From Bacteroidaceae bacterium (GTDB lineage: Bacteria > Bacteroidota > Bacteroidia > Bacteroidales > Bacteroidaceae): DNA of 64,000 nucleotides. The translations under genes were made by a program, and so were the position numbers. The notes beneath the pieces were generated by a model, which searched no databases, had not been told where the DNA came from, and was given only the letters and a program-made list of their open reading frames with translations. The stretch lies in the NCBI GenBank assembly GCA_900770665.1, contig CAAGKZ010000015.1, forward strand, positions 16,711 through 80,710. The letters run 5' to 3'. Shown here piece after piece: positions 25,201 to 34,498 of this stretch (its first letter is position 1; each line of letters begins with the position of its first letter).

Positions 25201-28200
25201 AACCACAGATTTTGAGAGCGCAAACATACAGTACATTGAGTTTTGGTTGCTTGACCCCTTCATCTACGAACAGACCGGCATGGGCGGTGACCTATATTTC
25301 AACCTGGGCGAAGTTTCGGAAGATATTCTCAAGGACAGCAAGAAATTCTACGAGAACGGACTGCCGTCGAGCAGCAACCAGTACGAGTTCGAAGAGACCG
25401 TTTGGGGACGTGTACCCACAAACACCAGTCTTGTATATGCATTCGACAACAACTCGGAGAGCCGTGACCAACAGGATACCGGTCTCAATGGATTGAGCAG
25501 TGCCGATGAGGCTGAGCACCCCACATACAAGGCATATCTTGAGGCCTTGCAGGGACGTGTGCGCAAGGAGGTGTATGACAGCATTGCAGCCGACCCTGCC
25601 GGCGATAGCTATCACTATTTCCGTGGCAGCGACTACGACGCGGCACAGCGAGGCATTATTGAGCGCTACAAATACTTCAATAACACCGAGGGCAACTCAC
25701 CCAGCAACTCCGACAACGAATACAGCAGCGCTGCAAAGGTAACCCCGGATGTGGAGGATGCCAATCAGGACTTTACAATGGATGAATATGAGAATTTCTT
25801 CCAGTACAGAATCTCACTGCGCCCCGAGGATATGCAGGTGGGCCGCAACTACATCACCGACAAGCGCACCATTACGTCAAAACTCCGCAACGGCAATACC
25901 GAGAGTGTTGACTGGTACAAGTTCCGTATCCCCATCGATGAGTATGAGAAGGCGGTGGGTACAATACGCGATTTCACCTCCATTCGTTTCATCCGCATGT
26001 ACATGACAGAGTTCCAGAAACCTGTCACACTACGTTTTGCAACAATGCAGCTTGTACGTGGCGACTGGAGACCATACCTGCAGCCTATTGCATCGAAGAA
26101 CAACACTGCGCCGACAGTTTCGGGCGAGTTCACCACATCGGCTGTGAGCATTGAGGAGCACGGCGACCGCAAACCGGTTAATTACGTGTTGCCACCGGGC
26201 GTGACACGTATCATCGACCCAAGCCAGCCGCAGCTGCGACAGGACAATGAGCAGGCATTGGCACTCAACGTAAACAACCTTGGCAGCAAGGAGAGCCGCG
26301 CCGTGTACAAGAAGAGTAATCTTGACATACGACAGTATGAACGCATACAGCTGTTCATTCATGCCGAGGCACCCGAAATGGATGTTACACAACTCAAGAA
26401 CAATGACATGTCGCTCTTTATTCGCTTGGGTTCAGACTACAAGAGTAACTACTACGAGTACGAGGTGCCACTGACAATTACCCCACATGACTCATACGAC
26501 GGCAACAGCACAGCCGCCGCAACAGTCGTGTGGCCACAGGAGAACATGATTGACATACCGATGAGCAAGCTCACCGATATAAAGATACGCCGCAACACAC
26601 TGCGCAACAACAATGCCGAAGGTGTAACAAATACCACCATATACAGCGAGTATGACAGCGAGACCCCCAAGAACAGGATAAGCATCGTAGGCAGCCCTTC
26701 TCTTGGCCAGATAAAGGTGATGATGATAGGTGTGCGCAACAACAGTTCGGGCAACAAGTCGGCCATCGTGTGGGTGAACGAAATGCGCCTCATCGGTTTC
26801 AACAACAAGAGCGGATGGGCTGCACAGGGTAATCTCAACATAAAGCTCAGCGACCTTGGTTCCTTCGCGGCACAAGGCAAGATAGAGACTGCCGGTTTCG
26901 GTGGTCTTGAGGAGAAGCTTGCGGCACGCCGCACAGACGACTACTACCGCTACTCACTCACAGGAACACTGGATGGCGGCCGTCTGCTGCCACGCTCTTT
27001 CAAGGTAAGCATTCCTGCATACTATTCATTCACCGAGGAGGTCACTTCGCCACTTTACAGTCCGTTCGACACAGACCTGAACTTTGACGATGTCCTTGAC
27101 ACGTACGATGAGATTGGCAGGGATTCGCTGAAGAACATTGCCGAAGTACACTCTGTCATTCGCAATTTCAGCATCAGCAATGCCAAGATTAACATTTCGA
27201 GCAAGACGCCGATGCCCTATGACCCGGCCAATTTGAGTTTCAGTTTCTCGCATGCCTCAACCAACAACAGCGGAAGCACCATCAGCTGGGAGAACCGCAT
27301 CAACTGGAAGGCGTCGCTCAGCTACAACTATTCAAGCCCCATCAAGACCTTGAAACCATTCGGCAAAATAAAGAGCAAATCAAAGTGGCTGAAGATTTTC
27401 AAAGAGTGGGGAGTGAACCCATTGCCACAGTCATTGGCACTCAACACAGACATGACACGTACATATCACGAGCTACAACGCCGCGACCTGCAGTCAATGA
27501 GCGGCAATAATGAGATACCATTGACATTCTCGCAACAGTTCAACTGGAACCGTTCAATGGCCATCAAATGGGACCCGACTACAAACTTGAGAATGAGTCT
27601 CAACACCGGAACGAATGCCGAGGTTGAAGAGCCGTTCCTCCCTGTCAACAAAGAGAGATATCCAAACGAATATGCAGCATGGAAAGATTCTGTAAAGCAT
27701 AGTCTACGTGGATTCGGCGACCCATTGACCTACCAGCAGAACTTTACGGCATCATACACGCTGCCGCTCAACAAGTTCCCGCTATTTGAATGGCTCACGG
27801 CCGATGCCGGCTATTCGGGTACATACAACTGGATGCGTGGCAACAGTATTGCCGGTGTGGATGTAGGCAACAACATTGCCAACAAGCGCAACATAACCCT
27901 CAAGACATCAATGAACTTTGAGAAACTTTATAACCTGATTCCCTATCTTGAGGAGACGAACAAACGCTTTGCCAGCAGCAACAAGAAACAGAAATCATCC
28001 AAGAGCCGCAAACCAAAGGTTGAGAAGGCCAAGCCGTTTACAAAAGAGATACGTCTGAAGGAAGATACGACCGTAACCCTTACCCATAACCTGAAGAACA
28101 AGAAACTTGATGTCATTGCACGCACAAAAAAGGGCGAGGCATACAAACTCAAATACAAGGTCATTGACGAGAACAAGATTCTCATCAAGAACCAGGACAG

Positions 28201-29671
28201 CATAAGCATCAAGGTGACAATCACTGCCAAGCAGAAGGATGGCGAACGCAGCAAGTTCGCAAAGGCAATGCAGTACCCGACACGTGTGCTCATGATGGTG
28301 CGCAGTGCATCATTCAACTACACCAATGCCTATGCCATGAACCTGCCGGGATTCATGCCCGATGCAGGAGATATATTCGGACAGAATAGAATGGATGGTA
28401 TGTTTGCTCCCGGAGTTGACTTTGCATTCGGACTCACCGGCGACAGCTACCTCGACAGGGCACACAGGCAGAACTGGCTCCTGCGCAGCGACAGCATTGC
28501 ATCCATGGCAACATCGACTGCGGCCGAGGACCTTCAGGCAAGAATGACGCTTGAGCCGTTCAAGGACTTCAAGATTGACCTCAACGCAAGCTGGACACGC
28601 AACCAGAGCAAGAGCATACAGTTCATGTACGACGGCATGCCCACAAACGAGTCGGGCGGTTTCTCAATGACGACAATCACCATTGGAACATCGTTTGGCG
28701 GCGGTAGCGCCAAGAACAACTACCAGTCCGATGTATATGACAAGTTCATTGGCAATCTCGAAAATAACCGTCAGGCACTTGAGAATATATATAACGGTAG
28801 TGAGTACCCCATTTCAAGCAGCCTTGCCGGGCAGAAGTATGACCCGGCAAACGGCGGTGTGGACATATACTCGGCCGACGTGATGATACCATCCTTCCTT
28901 GATGCGTACACAGGTATTGGTGGGAATGACATATTCCCCAACATGCTGCGTATGTTGCCCAACTGGAAGATAAAGTACTCTGGTTTATCAAAACTCCCGT
29001 TCTTCGAGAAATACTTCAAGAGCGTTAACATTGAGCACGGCTACAAGAGTGTATATGCGGTGGGAGCATATAGCACCTATGCCACATACATGGAGTACAG
29101 CCGCGGAATAGGCTTCGTAAACAACACTACCACCGGATTGCCAATACCAAGCAGCCGTTATGACATCGGTTCAGTGTCGGTAAACGAGAGTTTCTCACCG
29201 CTCATAGGACTCGATGTGACAACAAAAAACAACCTCACGATAGGAGCGAAATTCATAAAATCGAGAATGATTAACCTGAGCCTCACAGCCATACAGATGG
29301 TAGAGACACAGAACCAGGAGATTGCCTTTAACGTTGGATACAAAATTCTGAATGTCAGACTCTTTGGCGGAGGCAATAAAGCAAACAAGAGTAAACAGAA
29401 AAATAGCGGAAATGACATCAACATACGAGCCGACTTCTCCTTTAGGAACCAATCATCAATATGCCGCAGCATAGACAAGGGAACCACCCAGGCCACCAGC
29501 GGAAACAAGTCGTTCAACTACTCCGTGACAGCCGACTATGCCTACAGCAAGACTCTATCGTTCAGTCTCTATTTTGACCGACAGAAGACCATTCCGCTTA
29601 TATCAACCAGCTCATACCCCACCGCCACTACTGACTTTGGTGTAAGTATGAAATTCTCACTCACACGATAA
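22289..29671 (+). CDS. sprA: SprA/Sov, outer-membrane translocon of type IX secretion
   Basis: A 2460-residue protein, close to the roughly 2400-2500 residues of Flavobacterium SprA and Porphyromonas Sov. A signal peptide (MGKRAYIFFILILAAMTISAQ) is followed by very long stretches of beta-strand pattern with many aromatic and Asn/Thr residues, as expected for the 36-strand barrel known for this family. Segments such as GPAEKIFGPGGVRVKTQGNA and the repeated NLNVRGSVGDKMNMDFNY early in the protein are family-typical. SprA is the pore through which proteins with C-terminal sorting domains leave the cell. The beta-galactosidase at 8448-12713 carries such a tail. The ruvA gene lies 17 bases upstream and an L,D-transpeptidase gene 10 bases downstream, suggesting one transcript. 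Confidence 0.95.
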   Translation: MGKRAYIFFILILAAMTISAQGNVRNDSIRKSIRGRNRANASIENVQDTVEARFPVSETTPADIDDLQQRPLDLKQPTNIVTDTVYNEKEGTFRLNTRLGESTLLTAPILLTPEEYAKWQERSTMNRFFRKKNYEAWESSQKKNKFDFTDMHFDLGPAEKIFGPGGVRVKTQGNAELKIGYSIQTIDNPALPSRSRRTNSFDFDEKINLNVRGSVGDKMNMDFNYNTEATFSYDAKKINLKYDGKEDEIIKLVEAGNVSFPTNSSLIKGATSLFGIRTDLQFGKLSLQTVISQKTSNSTVVNSKGGTQLTTFEIEITNYDENKHFFLAHYFRDNYDRSMSQLPTVLSGIDISRIEVWVTNKTSDYNNPRNIIAFTDIAENRHISNPAWSATGNNAIPHNNANNLYSQMNTTYSGIRDIDQANNILGGIDGINGGADYEKLSNARLLSTSEYTLNRELGYISLKTPLRADEVLAVAYEYTYGGQTYQVGEFSNDVKESKTTLYLKLIKPNACSPKNGCWDLMMKNVYSLGTRNLQNTDFKLDVYYASDSLGTNITYLPETELKGKTLLQMLGLDRLDSNNSKENPNGVFDYIQGYTVDAASGRIFFPSVEPFGSYLEKKIGNSAIAGKYVFPELYDSTKTVAKQIAEKDKFYLIGEYTGSAANVIQTGSTNIPRGSVVVTAGGVTLVENSDYQVDYSSGTVTILNQNIIDAGTNVQVSLESNTMFNMQRKTVLGLNWKYDFSDDFKFGGTLMSLSEKPLTTKVDMGSEPLNNFLWGFNMSWKKQSQWLTNIIDLLPLISCTEPSSISFSAEFARLEAGTSKEVQSEASYIDDFENTENGIDISSPSQWMLASLPHGMQYSNLSNDIRTGYNRARISWYVIDPLFTRRSSSLTPAHIKSDMEQLSNHYVREVYERELYPNKESTYGESSTLSLLNITYYPDERGPYNLDTDVDYEGKLNDPAKRWGGITRQLTTTDFESANIQYIEFWLLDPFIYEQTGMGGDLYFNLGEVSEDILKDSKKFYENGLPSSSNQYEFEETVWGRVPTNTSLVYAFDNNSESRDQQDTGLNGLSSADEAEHPTYKAYLEALQGRVRKEVYDSIAADPAGDSYHYFRGSDYDAAQRGIIERYKYFNNTEGNSPSNSDNEYSSAAKVTPDVEDANQDFTMDEYENFFQYRISLRPEDMQVGRNYITDKRTITSKLRNGNTESVDWYKFRIPIDEYEKAVGTIRDFTSIRFIRMYMTEFQKPVTLRFATMQLVRGDWRPYLQPIASKNNTAPTVSGEFTTSAVSIEEHGDRKPVNYVLPPGVTRIIDPSQPQLRQDNEQALALNVNNLGSKESRAVYKKSNLDIRQYERIQLFIHAEAPEMDVTQLKNNDMSLFIRLGSDYKSNYYEYEVPLTITPHDSYDGNSTAAATVVWPQENMIDIPMSKLTDIKIRRNTLRNNNAEGVTNTTIYSEYDSETPKNRISIVGSPSLGQIKVMMIGVRNNSSGNKSAIVWVNEMRLIGFNNKSGWAAQGNLNIKLSDLGSFAAQGKIETAGFGGLEEKLAARRTDDYYRYSLTGTLDGGRLLPRSFKVSIPAYYSFTEEVTSPLYSPFDTDLNFDDVLDTYDEIGRDSLKNIAEVHSVIRNFSISNAKINISSKTPMPYDPANLSFSFSHASTNNSGSTISWENRINWKASLSYNYSSPIKTLKPFGKIKSKSKWLKIFKEWGVNPLPQSLALNTDMTRTYHELQRRDLQSMSGNNEIPLTFSQQFNWNRSMAIKWDPTTNLRMSLNTGTNAEVEEPFLPVNKERYPNEYAAWKDSVKHSLRGFGDPLTYQQNFTASYTLPLNKFPLFEWLTADAGYSGTYNWMRGNSIAGVDVGNNIANKRNITLKTSMNFEKLYNLIPYLEETNKRFASSNKKQKSSKSRKPKVEKAKPFTKEIRLKEDTTVTLTHNLKNKKLDVIARTKKGEAYKLKYKVIDENKILIKNQDSISIKVTITAKQKDGERSKFAKAMQYPTRVLMMVRSASFNYTNAYAMNLPGFMPDAGDIFGQNRMDGMFAPGVDFAFGLTGDSYLDRAHRQNWLLRSDSIASMATSTAAEDLQARMTLEPFKDFKIDLNASWTRNQSKSIQFMYDGMPTNESGGFSMTTITIGTSFGGGSAKNNYQSDVYDKFIGNLENNRQALENIYNGSEYPISSSLAGQKYDPANGGVDIYSADVMIPSFLDAYTGIGGNDIFPNMLRMLPNWKIKYSGLSKLPFFEKYFKSVNIEHGYKSVYAVGAYSTYATYMEYSRGIGFVNNTTTGLPIPSSRYDIGSVSVNESFSPLIGLDVTTKNNLTIGAKFIKSRMINLSLTAIQMVETQNQEIAFNVGYKILNVRLFGGGNKANKSKQKNSGNDINIRADFSFRNQSSICRSIDKGTTQATSGNKSFNYSVTADYAYSKTLSFSLYFDRQKTIPLISTSSYPTATTDFGVSMKFSLTR

Positions 29672-29681
29672 AATAGAGATT

Positions 29682-30158
29682 ATGAAAAAATACTTTGTCA
29701 CAGCACTTATAGCGGCACTGCCACTGTTCTCTTTTGCCCAAAAACGCATTGTGGTATCAAAGAAGGCATTGCGACTCTATGTCATCAATGAAAAGAATGA
29801 CACACTGTTCGAGCGCCCCATTGCCTGCGGTGAGAACTTTGGCAACAAAACCGTTATCGGTGACAAAAAGACACCGGAGGGTGAATTCAAGATAAAGATG
29901 ATGTACGATGCAACATCATGGAAACACGATTTCGGCGACGGACAAGGAATGCGCCTTGGAGCATACGGTCCACTCTTCTTCAGGCTGAATGTCCCCGGTT
30001 TCAATGACATTGGAATACATGGTACAATATTTCCCGAGAGCATCGGCACGCGCAGCAGCGAGGGTTGCGTGAGAATGAAGAACGAGGACATAAAGGCATT
30101 ATACCCCCATTGCCGCATTGGAATGAAAGTCATCATAGAACCGGACAGTATAAAATAA
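29682..30158 (+). CDS. L,D-transpeptidase (YkuD family), secreted
   Basis: A 158-residue protein with a signal peptide (MKKYFVTALIAALPLFSFAQ). The YkuD core has GDKKTPEGEF, His113 in IGIHGT and the catalytic Cys129 in SSEGCVRM. Such enzymes make 3-3 cross-links in peptidoglycan or attach proteins to it; small single-domain members in Gram-negatives act in the periplasm. The gene starts 10 bases after the sprA stop and ends in a strong terminator, so it is the last gene of a ruvA-sprA-transpeptidase group. A role in fitting the huge translocon through the cell wall is an inference from context only. Confidence 0.9.
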   Translation: MKKYFVTALIAALPLFSFAQKRIVVSKKALRLYVINEKNDTLFERPIACGENFGNKTVIGDKKTPEGEFKIKMMYDATSWKHDFGDGQGMRLGAYGPLFFRLNVPGFNDIGIHGTIFPESIGTRSSEGCVRMKNEDIKALYPHCRIGMKVIIEPDSIK

Positions 30159-30192
30159 AAAAGCATCAGGGCAATTGCCTTGATGCTTTTTT
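30157..30192. terminator. Bidirectional intrinsic terminator
   Basis: A hairpin of about 17 bp with A6 at one end and T6 at the other; the arms contain GCATCA/TGATGC and the GGCAATTGCC centre is itself a palindrome. It overlaps the end of the L,D-transpeptidase stop codon and serves the convergent gene at 30209 too. Confidence 0.92.
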
Positions 30193-30208
30193 ATTGCATT
30201 ATTACAAA

Positions 30209-32077
30209 TCAACGTTCCTCCTCGTATATGCGATTTCCCTTCACCCTTCGTTGCTCACAACGATAGCTGGGACTCAACAGGTCAAAATCCTCCCTGTAAT
30301 AAGTGGTGCTTATGCCACCGATATTAAACAACATGTGACTGAGATTGTCGTTGACAAAAGGACGGTCTACAGCCTGTCTTATACTATTAACCACATCGGG
30401 GTTCTTCTCCATATATATATCGGAGCACCATATCATAAAAGGAACCTCATATTGGTATCGGAGTGTCATAGAGTTTATCTCGCCATGGTCACGGCCGCAT
30501 TGTTTCCTGTAATCATAGACCTCCTCACCGTGGTCGGAGAAATATATAACGATGGTATTGCTATCCCTGAATGTATCAAAAACCATATCCATGACATAAT
30601 CATTATACAACGTTGCATTATCGTAACCTGCTATGTACTCCTTCATCTCATGTGTCAAAAACGAGTCATTCCTCTTTATGCTGTCGGCAGTAAAACGCTC
30701 AAACTCTCCTTGGGGGAAACGGCTGGTAGGCGTCAGGTGCTGTCCCTGCAGATGAAGCAGTATCAGATTGTGCTTGGCTGAAGCGACATCAATGGTTTTA
30801 TTGAAAGATTCAACGAGACCGCCATCATACGTATAAACCTCATCATTAGTCTTTGTGTACATTATCTTCTGGAGTTCCGGGTCATACAGGAAACTGTTCA
30901 ACGTGAATGAATATGTGGCCATGCTGTCAAAGTCACGTTGATTGTCCCAGAAATAGACATTATACCCTGCTTTCTTGAAAATGGTCAGGAATGCCGGGAA
31001 ATCGTACCACTGTTCTCCCGTACCGCTGTTATTGCAGCTGAAGACATTCTTCATCACAACGCTGGTGGCATTTGAGGTCGATATGACGTCGTTGAACACG
31101 AAAAGCCTCCCTTCCTGCTGCTCCCTTTGCATATTAGGAGTTGTCTGAAGATAGTATCCATACAATTGCGAATGGCATTTGATGTATGATTCACCTATCA
31201 CCAGCACAATATTCAAAGGTTCATCTTCTGTGATAAACACATCTTCTGTTTCATATACACTCTTGTTTATTTCAATGGCATCCTCCATGTTCTCCTCCAT
31301 CATATGCAGTGTCAGCAGTGAGGTGTATATTGAAGATAACGGGTCGGTAGGAGCGTACATAAGTCTCACGTCATCGGGTGTCTCTGCGTTACGTACCTTC
31401 CAATATATCTTTGTAGAACACAGGCCATATACAAGCACGAAAAGAAGCACAAAGGGCAGGTACTTCCTGATGGAAACAGAGCGTGTCTTTACCCAATTCC
31501 TTACTTTATCCTTTCTACAGAAGTATTCTCCCAAAACAATAGCAATGACAGAACCAAGCAGAACCAACAACGTAGGAATTACAGTAGGAGACAATATATA
31601 TTGGTCAATGAACTCACCGGACTCTCTTCCTGTCGTTTCGGCCAACAGCACGAAACATGTCGGACATATTTCTAAATCAAAATTTATTCTAAGGAAGAAA
31701 CAGGTCACACCAAGGGATAGAAAGATAACATAGTTAAACACCTTGAAGGTCCATTTAAACGGTTTATTCTTTATATACGTAATAAATGTCGCTATCAGAT
31801 ATGCAAGCAGAAACAGGATTGTAATTCTGCCAAAGAGCATTGAATATGGCGGATGCTCCGAGAAGTTCTCTTCAGCCCTGAACCTTCTGAACATATCGTC
31901 TATAATGGTCCAGAACCCCATCGCAGTCATGAAGAAACATATAAACGGAAACTCCTTGAAAAATGGTTTGTTGAGAAAAGCAAGCTTCTTTGTAACCCAT
32001 CCAAGATTCTTTTTCCAAAAAGTTCCGAATTTCGACCAGTCATTATCCAAGCCGTTTCTTTGATTGTTGTTTTTCAT
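30209..32077 (-). CDS. Membrane-bound phosphoethanolamine-transferase-like sulfatase-fold protein
   Basis: A protein of 622 residues from the ATG at 32075-32077. Residues of about 45-240 contain five hydrophobic helices, and the rest is a periplasmic alkaline-phosphatase-fold domain. The metal and nucleophile motifs are VIGESYIKCHSQLYGY, then STSNATSVVMKNVFSC with the probable nucleophile Thr, a DNQ segment, and YFSDHGEEVYDYRKQCGRDHGE near the end. This is the layout of EptA/CptA-type enzymes that move phosphoethanolamine from lipids to lipid A or core sugars. Such changes often give resistance to cationic peptides. The exact acceptor is not shown by sequence. It stands alone, between a terminator and a tRNA gene. 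Confidence 0.85.
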   Translation of the reverse strand: MKNNNQRNGLDNDWSKFGTFWKKNLGWVTKKLAFLNKPFFKEFPFICFFMTAMGFWTIIDDMFRRFRAEENFSEHPPYSMLFGRITILFLLAYLIATFITYIKNKPFKWTFKVFNYVIFLSLGVTCFFLRINFDLEICPTCFVLLAETTGRESGEFIDQYILSPTVIPTLLVLLGSVIAIVLGEYFCRKDKVRNWVKTRSVSIRKYLPFVLLFVLVYGLCSTKIYWKVRNAETPDDVRLMYAPTDPLSSIYTSLLTLHMMEENMEDAIEINKSVYETEDVFITEDEPLNIVLVIGESYIKCHSQLYGYYLQTTPNMQREQQEGRLFVFNDVISTSNATSVVMKNVFSCNNSGTGEQWYDFPAFLTIFKKAGYNVYFWDNQRDFDSMATYSFTLNSFLYDPELQKIMYTKTNDEVYTYDGGLVESFNKTIDVASAKHNLILLHLQGQHLTPTSRFPQGEFERFTADSIKRNDSFLTHEMKEYIAGYDNATLYNDYVMDMVFDTFRDSNTIVIYFSDHGEEVYDYRKQCGRDHGEINSMTLRYQYEVPFMIWCSDIYMEKNPDVVNSIRQAVDRPFVNDNLSHMLFNIGGISTTYYREDFDLLSPSYRCEQRRVKGNRIYEEER

Positions 32078-32183
32078 AGTCCTTAATAAAATGTCTTGAA
32101 CCGAACAGGGTTCAGGAATATCATATTCCAAAAATAAGATTAACAAAAAAAGCCGGAGAGAGTCAGACACTTTCTCCGTTCTG

Positions 32184-32255
32184 TACCTCGGTCGGGAATC
32201 GAACCCGAATCTAATCTTTAGGAGAGACTTATTCTATCCATTGAACTACCAAGGC
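32184..32255 (-). tRNA. tRNA-Arg, anticodon CCU
   Basis: The minus strand folds as a full cloverleaf of 72 bases: acceptor GCCTTGG/CCGAGGT, D arm GTTC..., anticodon stem AGTCT/AGATT with loop CTCCTAA (anticodon CCT), and T arm TCGGG-TTCGATT-CCCGA. CCA is not encoded. It reads the rare codon AGG. A promoter lies 52 bases upstream. Confidence 0.95.
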
Positions 32256-32306
32256 TTTTACGGGTCTCTTTACAGTGTTGAACAGAGACTTCCGGTTTTT
32301 CAGCCG

Positions 32307-32338
32307 CGAAGATACAACAATTATTCGCAAACTTCAAA
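32307..32338 (-). promoter_or_regulatory. Promoter of tRNA-Arg
   Basis: On the minus strand TTTG (32335-32338), a 20-base spacer and TATCTTCG (32307-32314), a -7 box with one change from TAnnTTTG. The rest of the 242-base gap up to 32497 is AT-rich; a weak TATATTCG near 32465 may serve the TPR gene. Confidence 0.65.
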
Positions 32339-32497
32339 TGATAGAATATCATTTTAGCTCTGCAACTATTATTTCTTTAAAAAACATTTGCAAAACTGCA
32401 GTCATCGCACTGCTTTAATATATTTTAATATGTTTTTTGTAACTGTATATCAATAAATATATTATATTCGCCGACAAACCGACAAACATTTCATCCA

Positions 32498-33301
32498 ATG
32501 AGAATAATGCTTTCATTTACAATACTGCTGGTAACCATTGCAATAAACGCGCAAAACTATAACAGTGTATGCGAGAAAGGAATTGCACACATCAAGGACA
32601 ACAACTATTCCAAGGCTGCGTCATACTTCGAAGAGGCACTGACATACAGTTCAAACAATTACGAAAAAGTTTATGCACTTGCGAACCTTGCATACTCCTA
32701 CCAGATGTTGAATGAACTTCCAAAAGCATTGAAAGAGTATGACAAGGCACTGGAGATTGTTCCAAACGAACTGACCCTTCTTCAGCAGCGTGCAAACATA
32801 TATCTGCAACTCGACAGCACCCGACAGGCGCTGGAGGACTACAACACACTGCTGCAGCATGAGCCAAGCAACACAGGTGCACTACTGTGCAGGGCACATA
32901 TCTACACAAATACCGGGCAGTACGACAAAGCATGGGAGGACTACAAACTTCTGCAGCTATGGATTCCCGACAACTTGAGCGTACGTCTTGGAATAGCCAT
33001 GCTGTACCAAAAGGAAAAACGTTATGACGAGAGCCTGCTGATACTATCGGATATGATAAAGGAGAACCCCGGAATTGCAGAACTTTATATCGCGCGCAGC
33101 AATCTGGAGAGAGAGAGAGGATGCTATGAGCTTGCAATGATGGACCTGGAGATGGCAATAGAAATTGACCCCGACAATGCAAACAGCTACATTCTGCAGG
33201 CTATCGTATTTGAGAAGATGGGCATGAATGATGCAGCAAGGAAAAGCCGCGAAAAAGCAGGTGCGTTGGGTGCCGGCACTGATTTGATTCTTGGTTTCTG
33301 A
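32498..33301 (+). CDS. Secreted TPR-repeat protein
   Basis: A 267-residue protein with a signal peptide (MRIMLSFTILLVTIAINAQ) and about six tetratricopeptide repeats, for example NYSKAASYFEEALTYSSNNYEKVYALANLAYSYQ and PKALKEYDKALEIVPNE. TPR solenoids bind other proteins; here this happens in the periplasm. It has no catalytic domain. No neighbour gives a clear hint of its partner; the next gene has its own promoter. Confidence 0.85.
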   Translation: MRIMLSFTILLVTIAINAQNYNSVCEKGIAHIKDNNYSKAASYFEEALTYSSNNYEKVYALANLAYSYQMLNELPKALKEYDKALEIVPNELTLLQQRANIYLQLDSTRQALEDYNTLLQHEPSNTGALLCRAHIYTNTGQYDKAWEDYKLLQLWIPDNLSVRLGIAMLYQKEKRYDESLLILSDMIKENPGIAELYIARSNLERERGCYELAMMDLEMAIEIDPDNANSYILQAIVFEKMGMNDAARKSREKAGALGAGTDLILGF

Positions 33302-33380
33302 AAGTTCGGCAAAAAAGAGATAAAAAGAGGAAAAGAACACAAAAAGACACAAAAAAAGTATTTTTTATAAAAAATGGTTG

Positions 33381-33388
33381 TACATTTG
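33381..33388 (+). promoter_or_regulatory. -7 box of the AraC-type regulator gene
   Basis: TACATTTG, 24 bases before the ATG at 33413. The -33 region is only a T-rich run. Confidence 0.6.
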
Positions 33389-33412
33389 GAGGAACATTGA
33401 AAAACAACCATA

Positions 33413-33847
33413 ATGACAGACAACAAGACCAACCCTTACAACATAAGGGAAAAACAGGAAAAGAATGCGGCATACCGTTCACTGATTCGTGCAGAATTAG
33501 CCGATGAGTTGTATGACAAAATACTGAACATCATAATCATTGAAAAGCGTTACCGGAACAAGGAGTTCTCGGCAAAAGAACTTGCTGTTGAACTCGGCAC
33601 AAATACCAGATACATATCGGCCGTAATAAACTCCCGTTTCGGCACAAATTTCTCGTGTCTGGTAAATGAATATCGCATCAAAGAGGCACAACACAAGCTT
33701 GTAGACAAACGTTTCCAGGAGATGACCATCGAACAGATTGGACAGGAAGTTGGCTTTGCCAACCGCCAATCATTCTATGCTTCATTCTACCGCGTGGTAG
33801 GCGAGACGCCCAACAATTACCGTCGCAAACATACAATAATCAAGTAA
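33413..33847 (+). CDS. Small AraC-type transcription regulator
   Basis: A 144-residue protein made almost only of the AraC-type double helix-turn-helix: FSAKELAVELGTNTRYISAVINSRFGTNFSCLVNEYRIKEA, then MTIEQIGQEVGFANRQSFYASFYRVVGETPNNYRR. A charged N-terminal helix of about 45 residues replaces the usual sensor domain. It is cytoplasmic and binds DNA; the signal it answers is not visible. The AlkD-like gene starts six bases after its stop, so the two are co-transcribed, and a link to DNA-damage control is possible but not shown. Confidence 0.88.
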   Translation: MTDNKTNPYNIREKQEKNAAYRSLIRAELADELYDKILNIIIIEKRYRNKEFSAKELAVELGTNTRYISAVINSRFGTNFSCLVNEYRIKEAQHKLVDKRFQEMTIEQIGQEVGFANRQSFYASFYRVVGETPNNYRRKHTIIK

Positions 33848-33853
33848 CAAAGA

Positions 33854-34498
33854 ATGGAACAGAATACTCTCGACGAAGTACGTGATATAAAAAAATCGCT
33901 TCGCCTTGCAATGAATGGCGTTGTATCCACACTGCAGCGCCGTCAGGGGCTTGACTACAAAATAAACTTCGGGGTTGAGATTCCACGCCTCAAAGGCATT
34001 GCCGATGCACATTCAAAGAACAAGGAACTTGCAGCCACACTATGGCAAGACAACATAAGGGAGTGTAAGATGCTTGCAATATTCCTGATGCCCGAAGATG
34101 GATATAACGAGGTGGCAGACAAGTGGATTGCCGAGACAAAGTTCACCGAAATTGCTGACCAACTCTCAATGCATCTGCTATGCAAGTTGCCCGATGCTTG
34201 GGACAAGGCACTGCAATGGGCTGTAAATGACGAAGGAATGTATTGCTACTGCGGATTCCTGACAATTTCGCATCTGATACGACGCGGCATAATGCCTGAC
34301 AAGGAACAGGAACTGATATTTTTCAAGAGCGTAATATCGAAGGACGGACAAGGCATTGCAGCCCGCAGCGCGCTCAACGCACTTATAAATTATCTTGACC
34401 GTTTACCAGGTTCTATAGCGACATTAAAAGAACTAACAGGCAACAAAGGCGGTGAACCGACAGCAATAACGGCACTGCTGGAAGACTTTGAAGAATAG
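33854..34498 (+). CDS. AlkD-like HEAT-repeat protein (DNA alkylation repair family)
   Basis: A 214-residue all-helical protein. Segments such as VEIPRLKGIADAHSKNKELAATLWQDNIRECKMLAIFLM and the following helical pairs resemble the HEAT-like repeats of AlkD glycosylases, which remove bulky alkylated bases. It is slightly shorter than classic AlkD (about 230-240 residues). The key aromatic and acidic active-site residues cannot be assigned with certainty. The gene directly follows the AraC-type regulator and ends in a terminator that starts one base after the stop. Confidence 0.72.
   Translation: MEQNTLDEVRDIKKSLRLAMNGVVSTLQRRQGLDYKINFGVEIPRLKGIADAHSKNKELAATLWQDNIRECKMLAIFLMPEDGYNEVADKWIAETKFTEIADQLSMHLLCKLPDAWDKALQWAVNDEGMYCYCGFLTISHLIRRGIMPDKEQELIFFKSVISKDGQGIAARSALNALINYLDRLPGSIATLKELTGNKGGEPTAITALLEDFEE

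Noticed and set aside
32184..32255. tRNA-linked integration site
   Set aside because: No integrase gene and no repeat of the tRNA 3' end were seen on either side.
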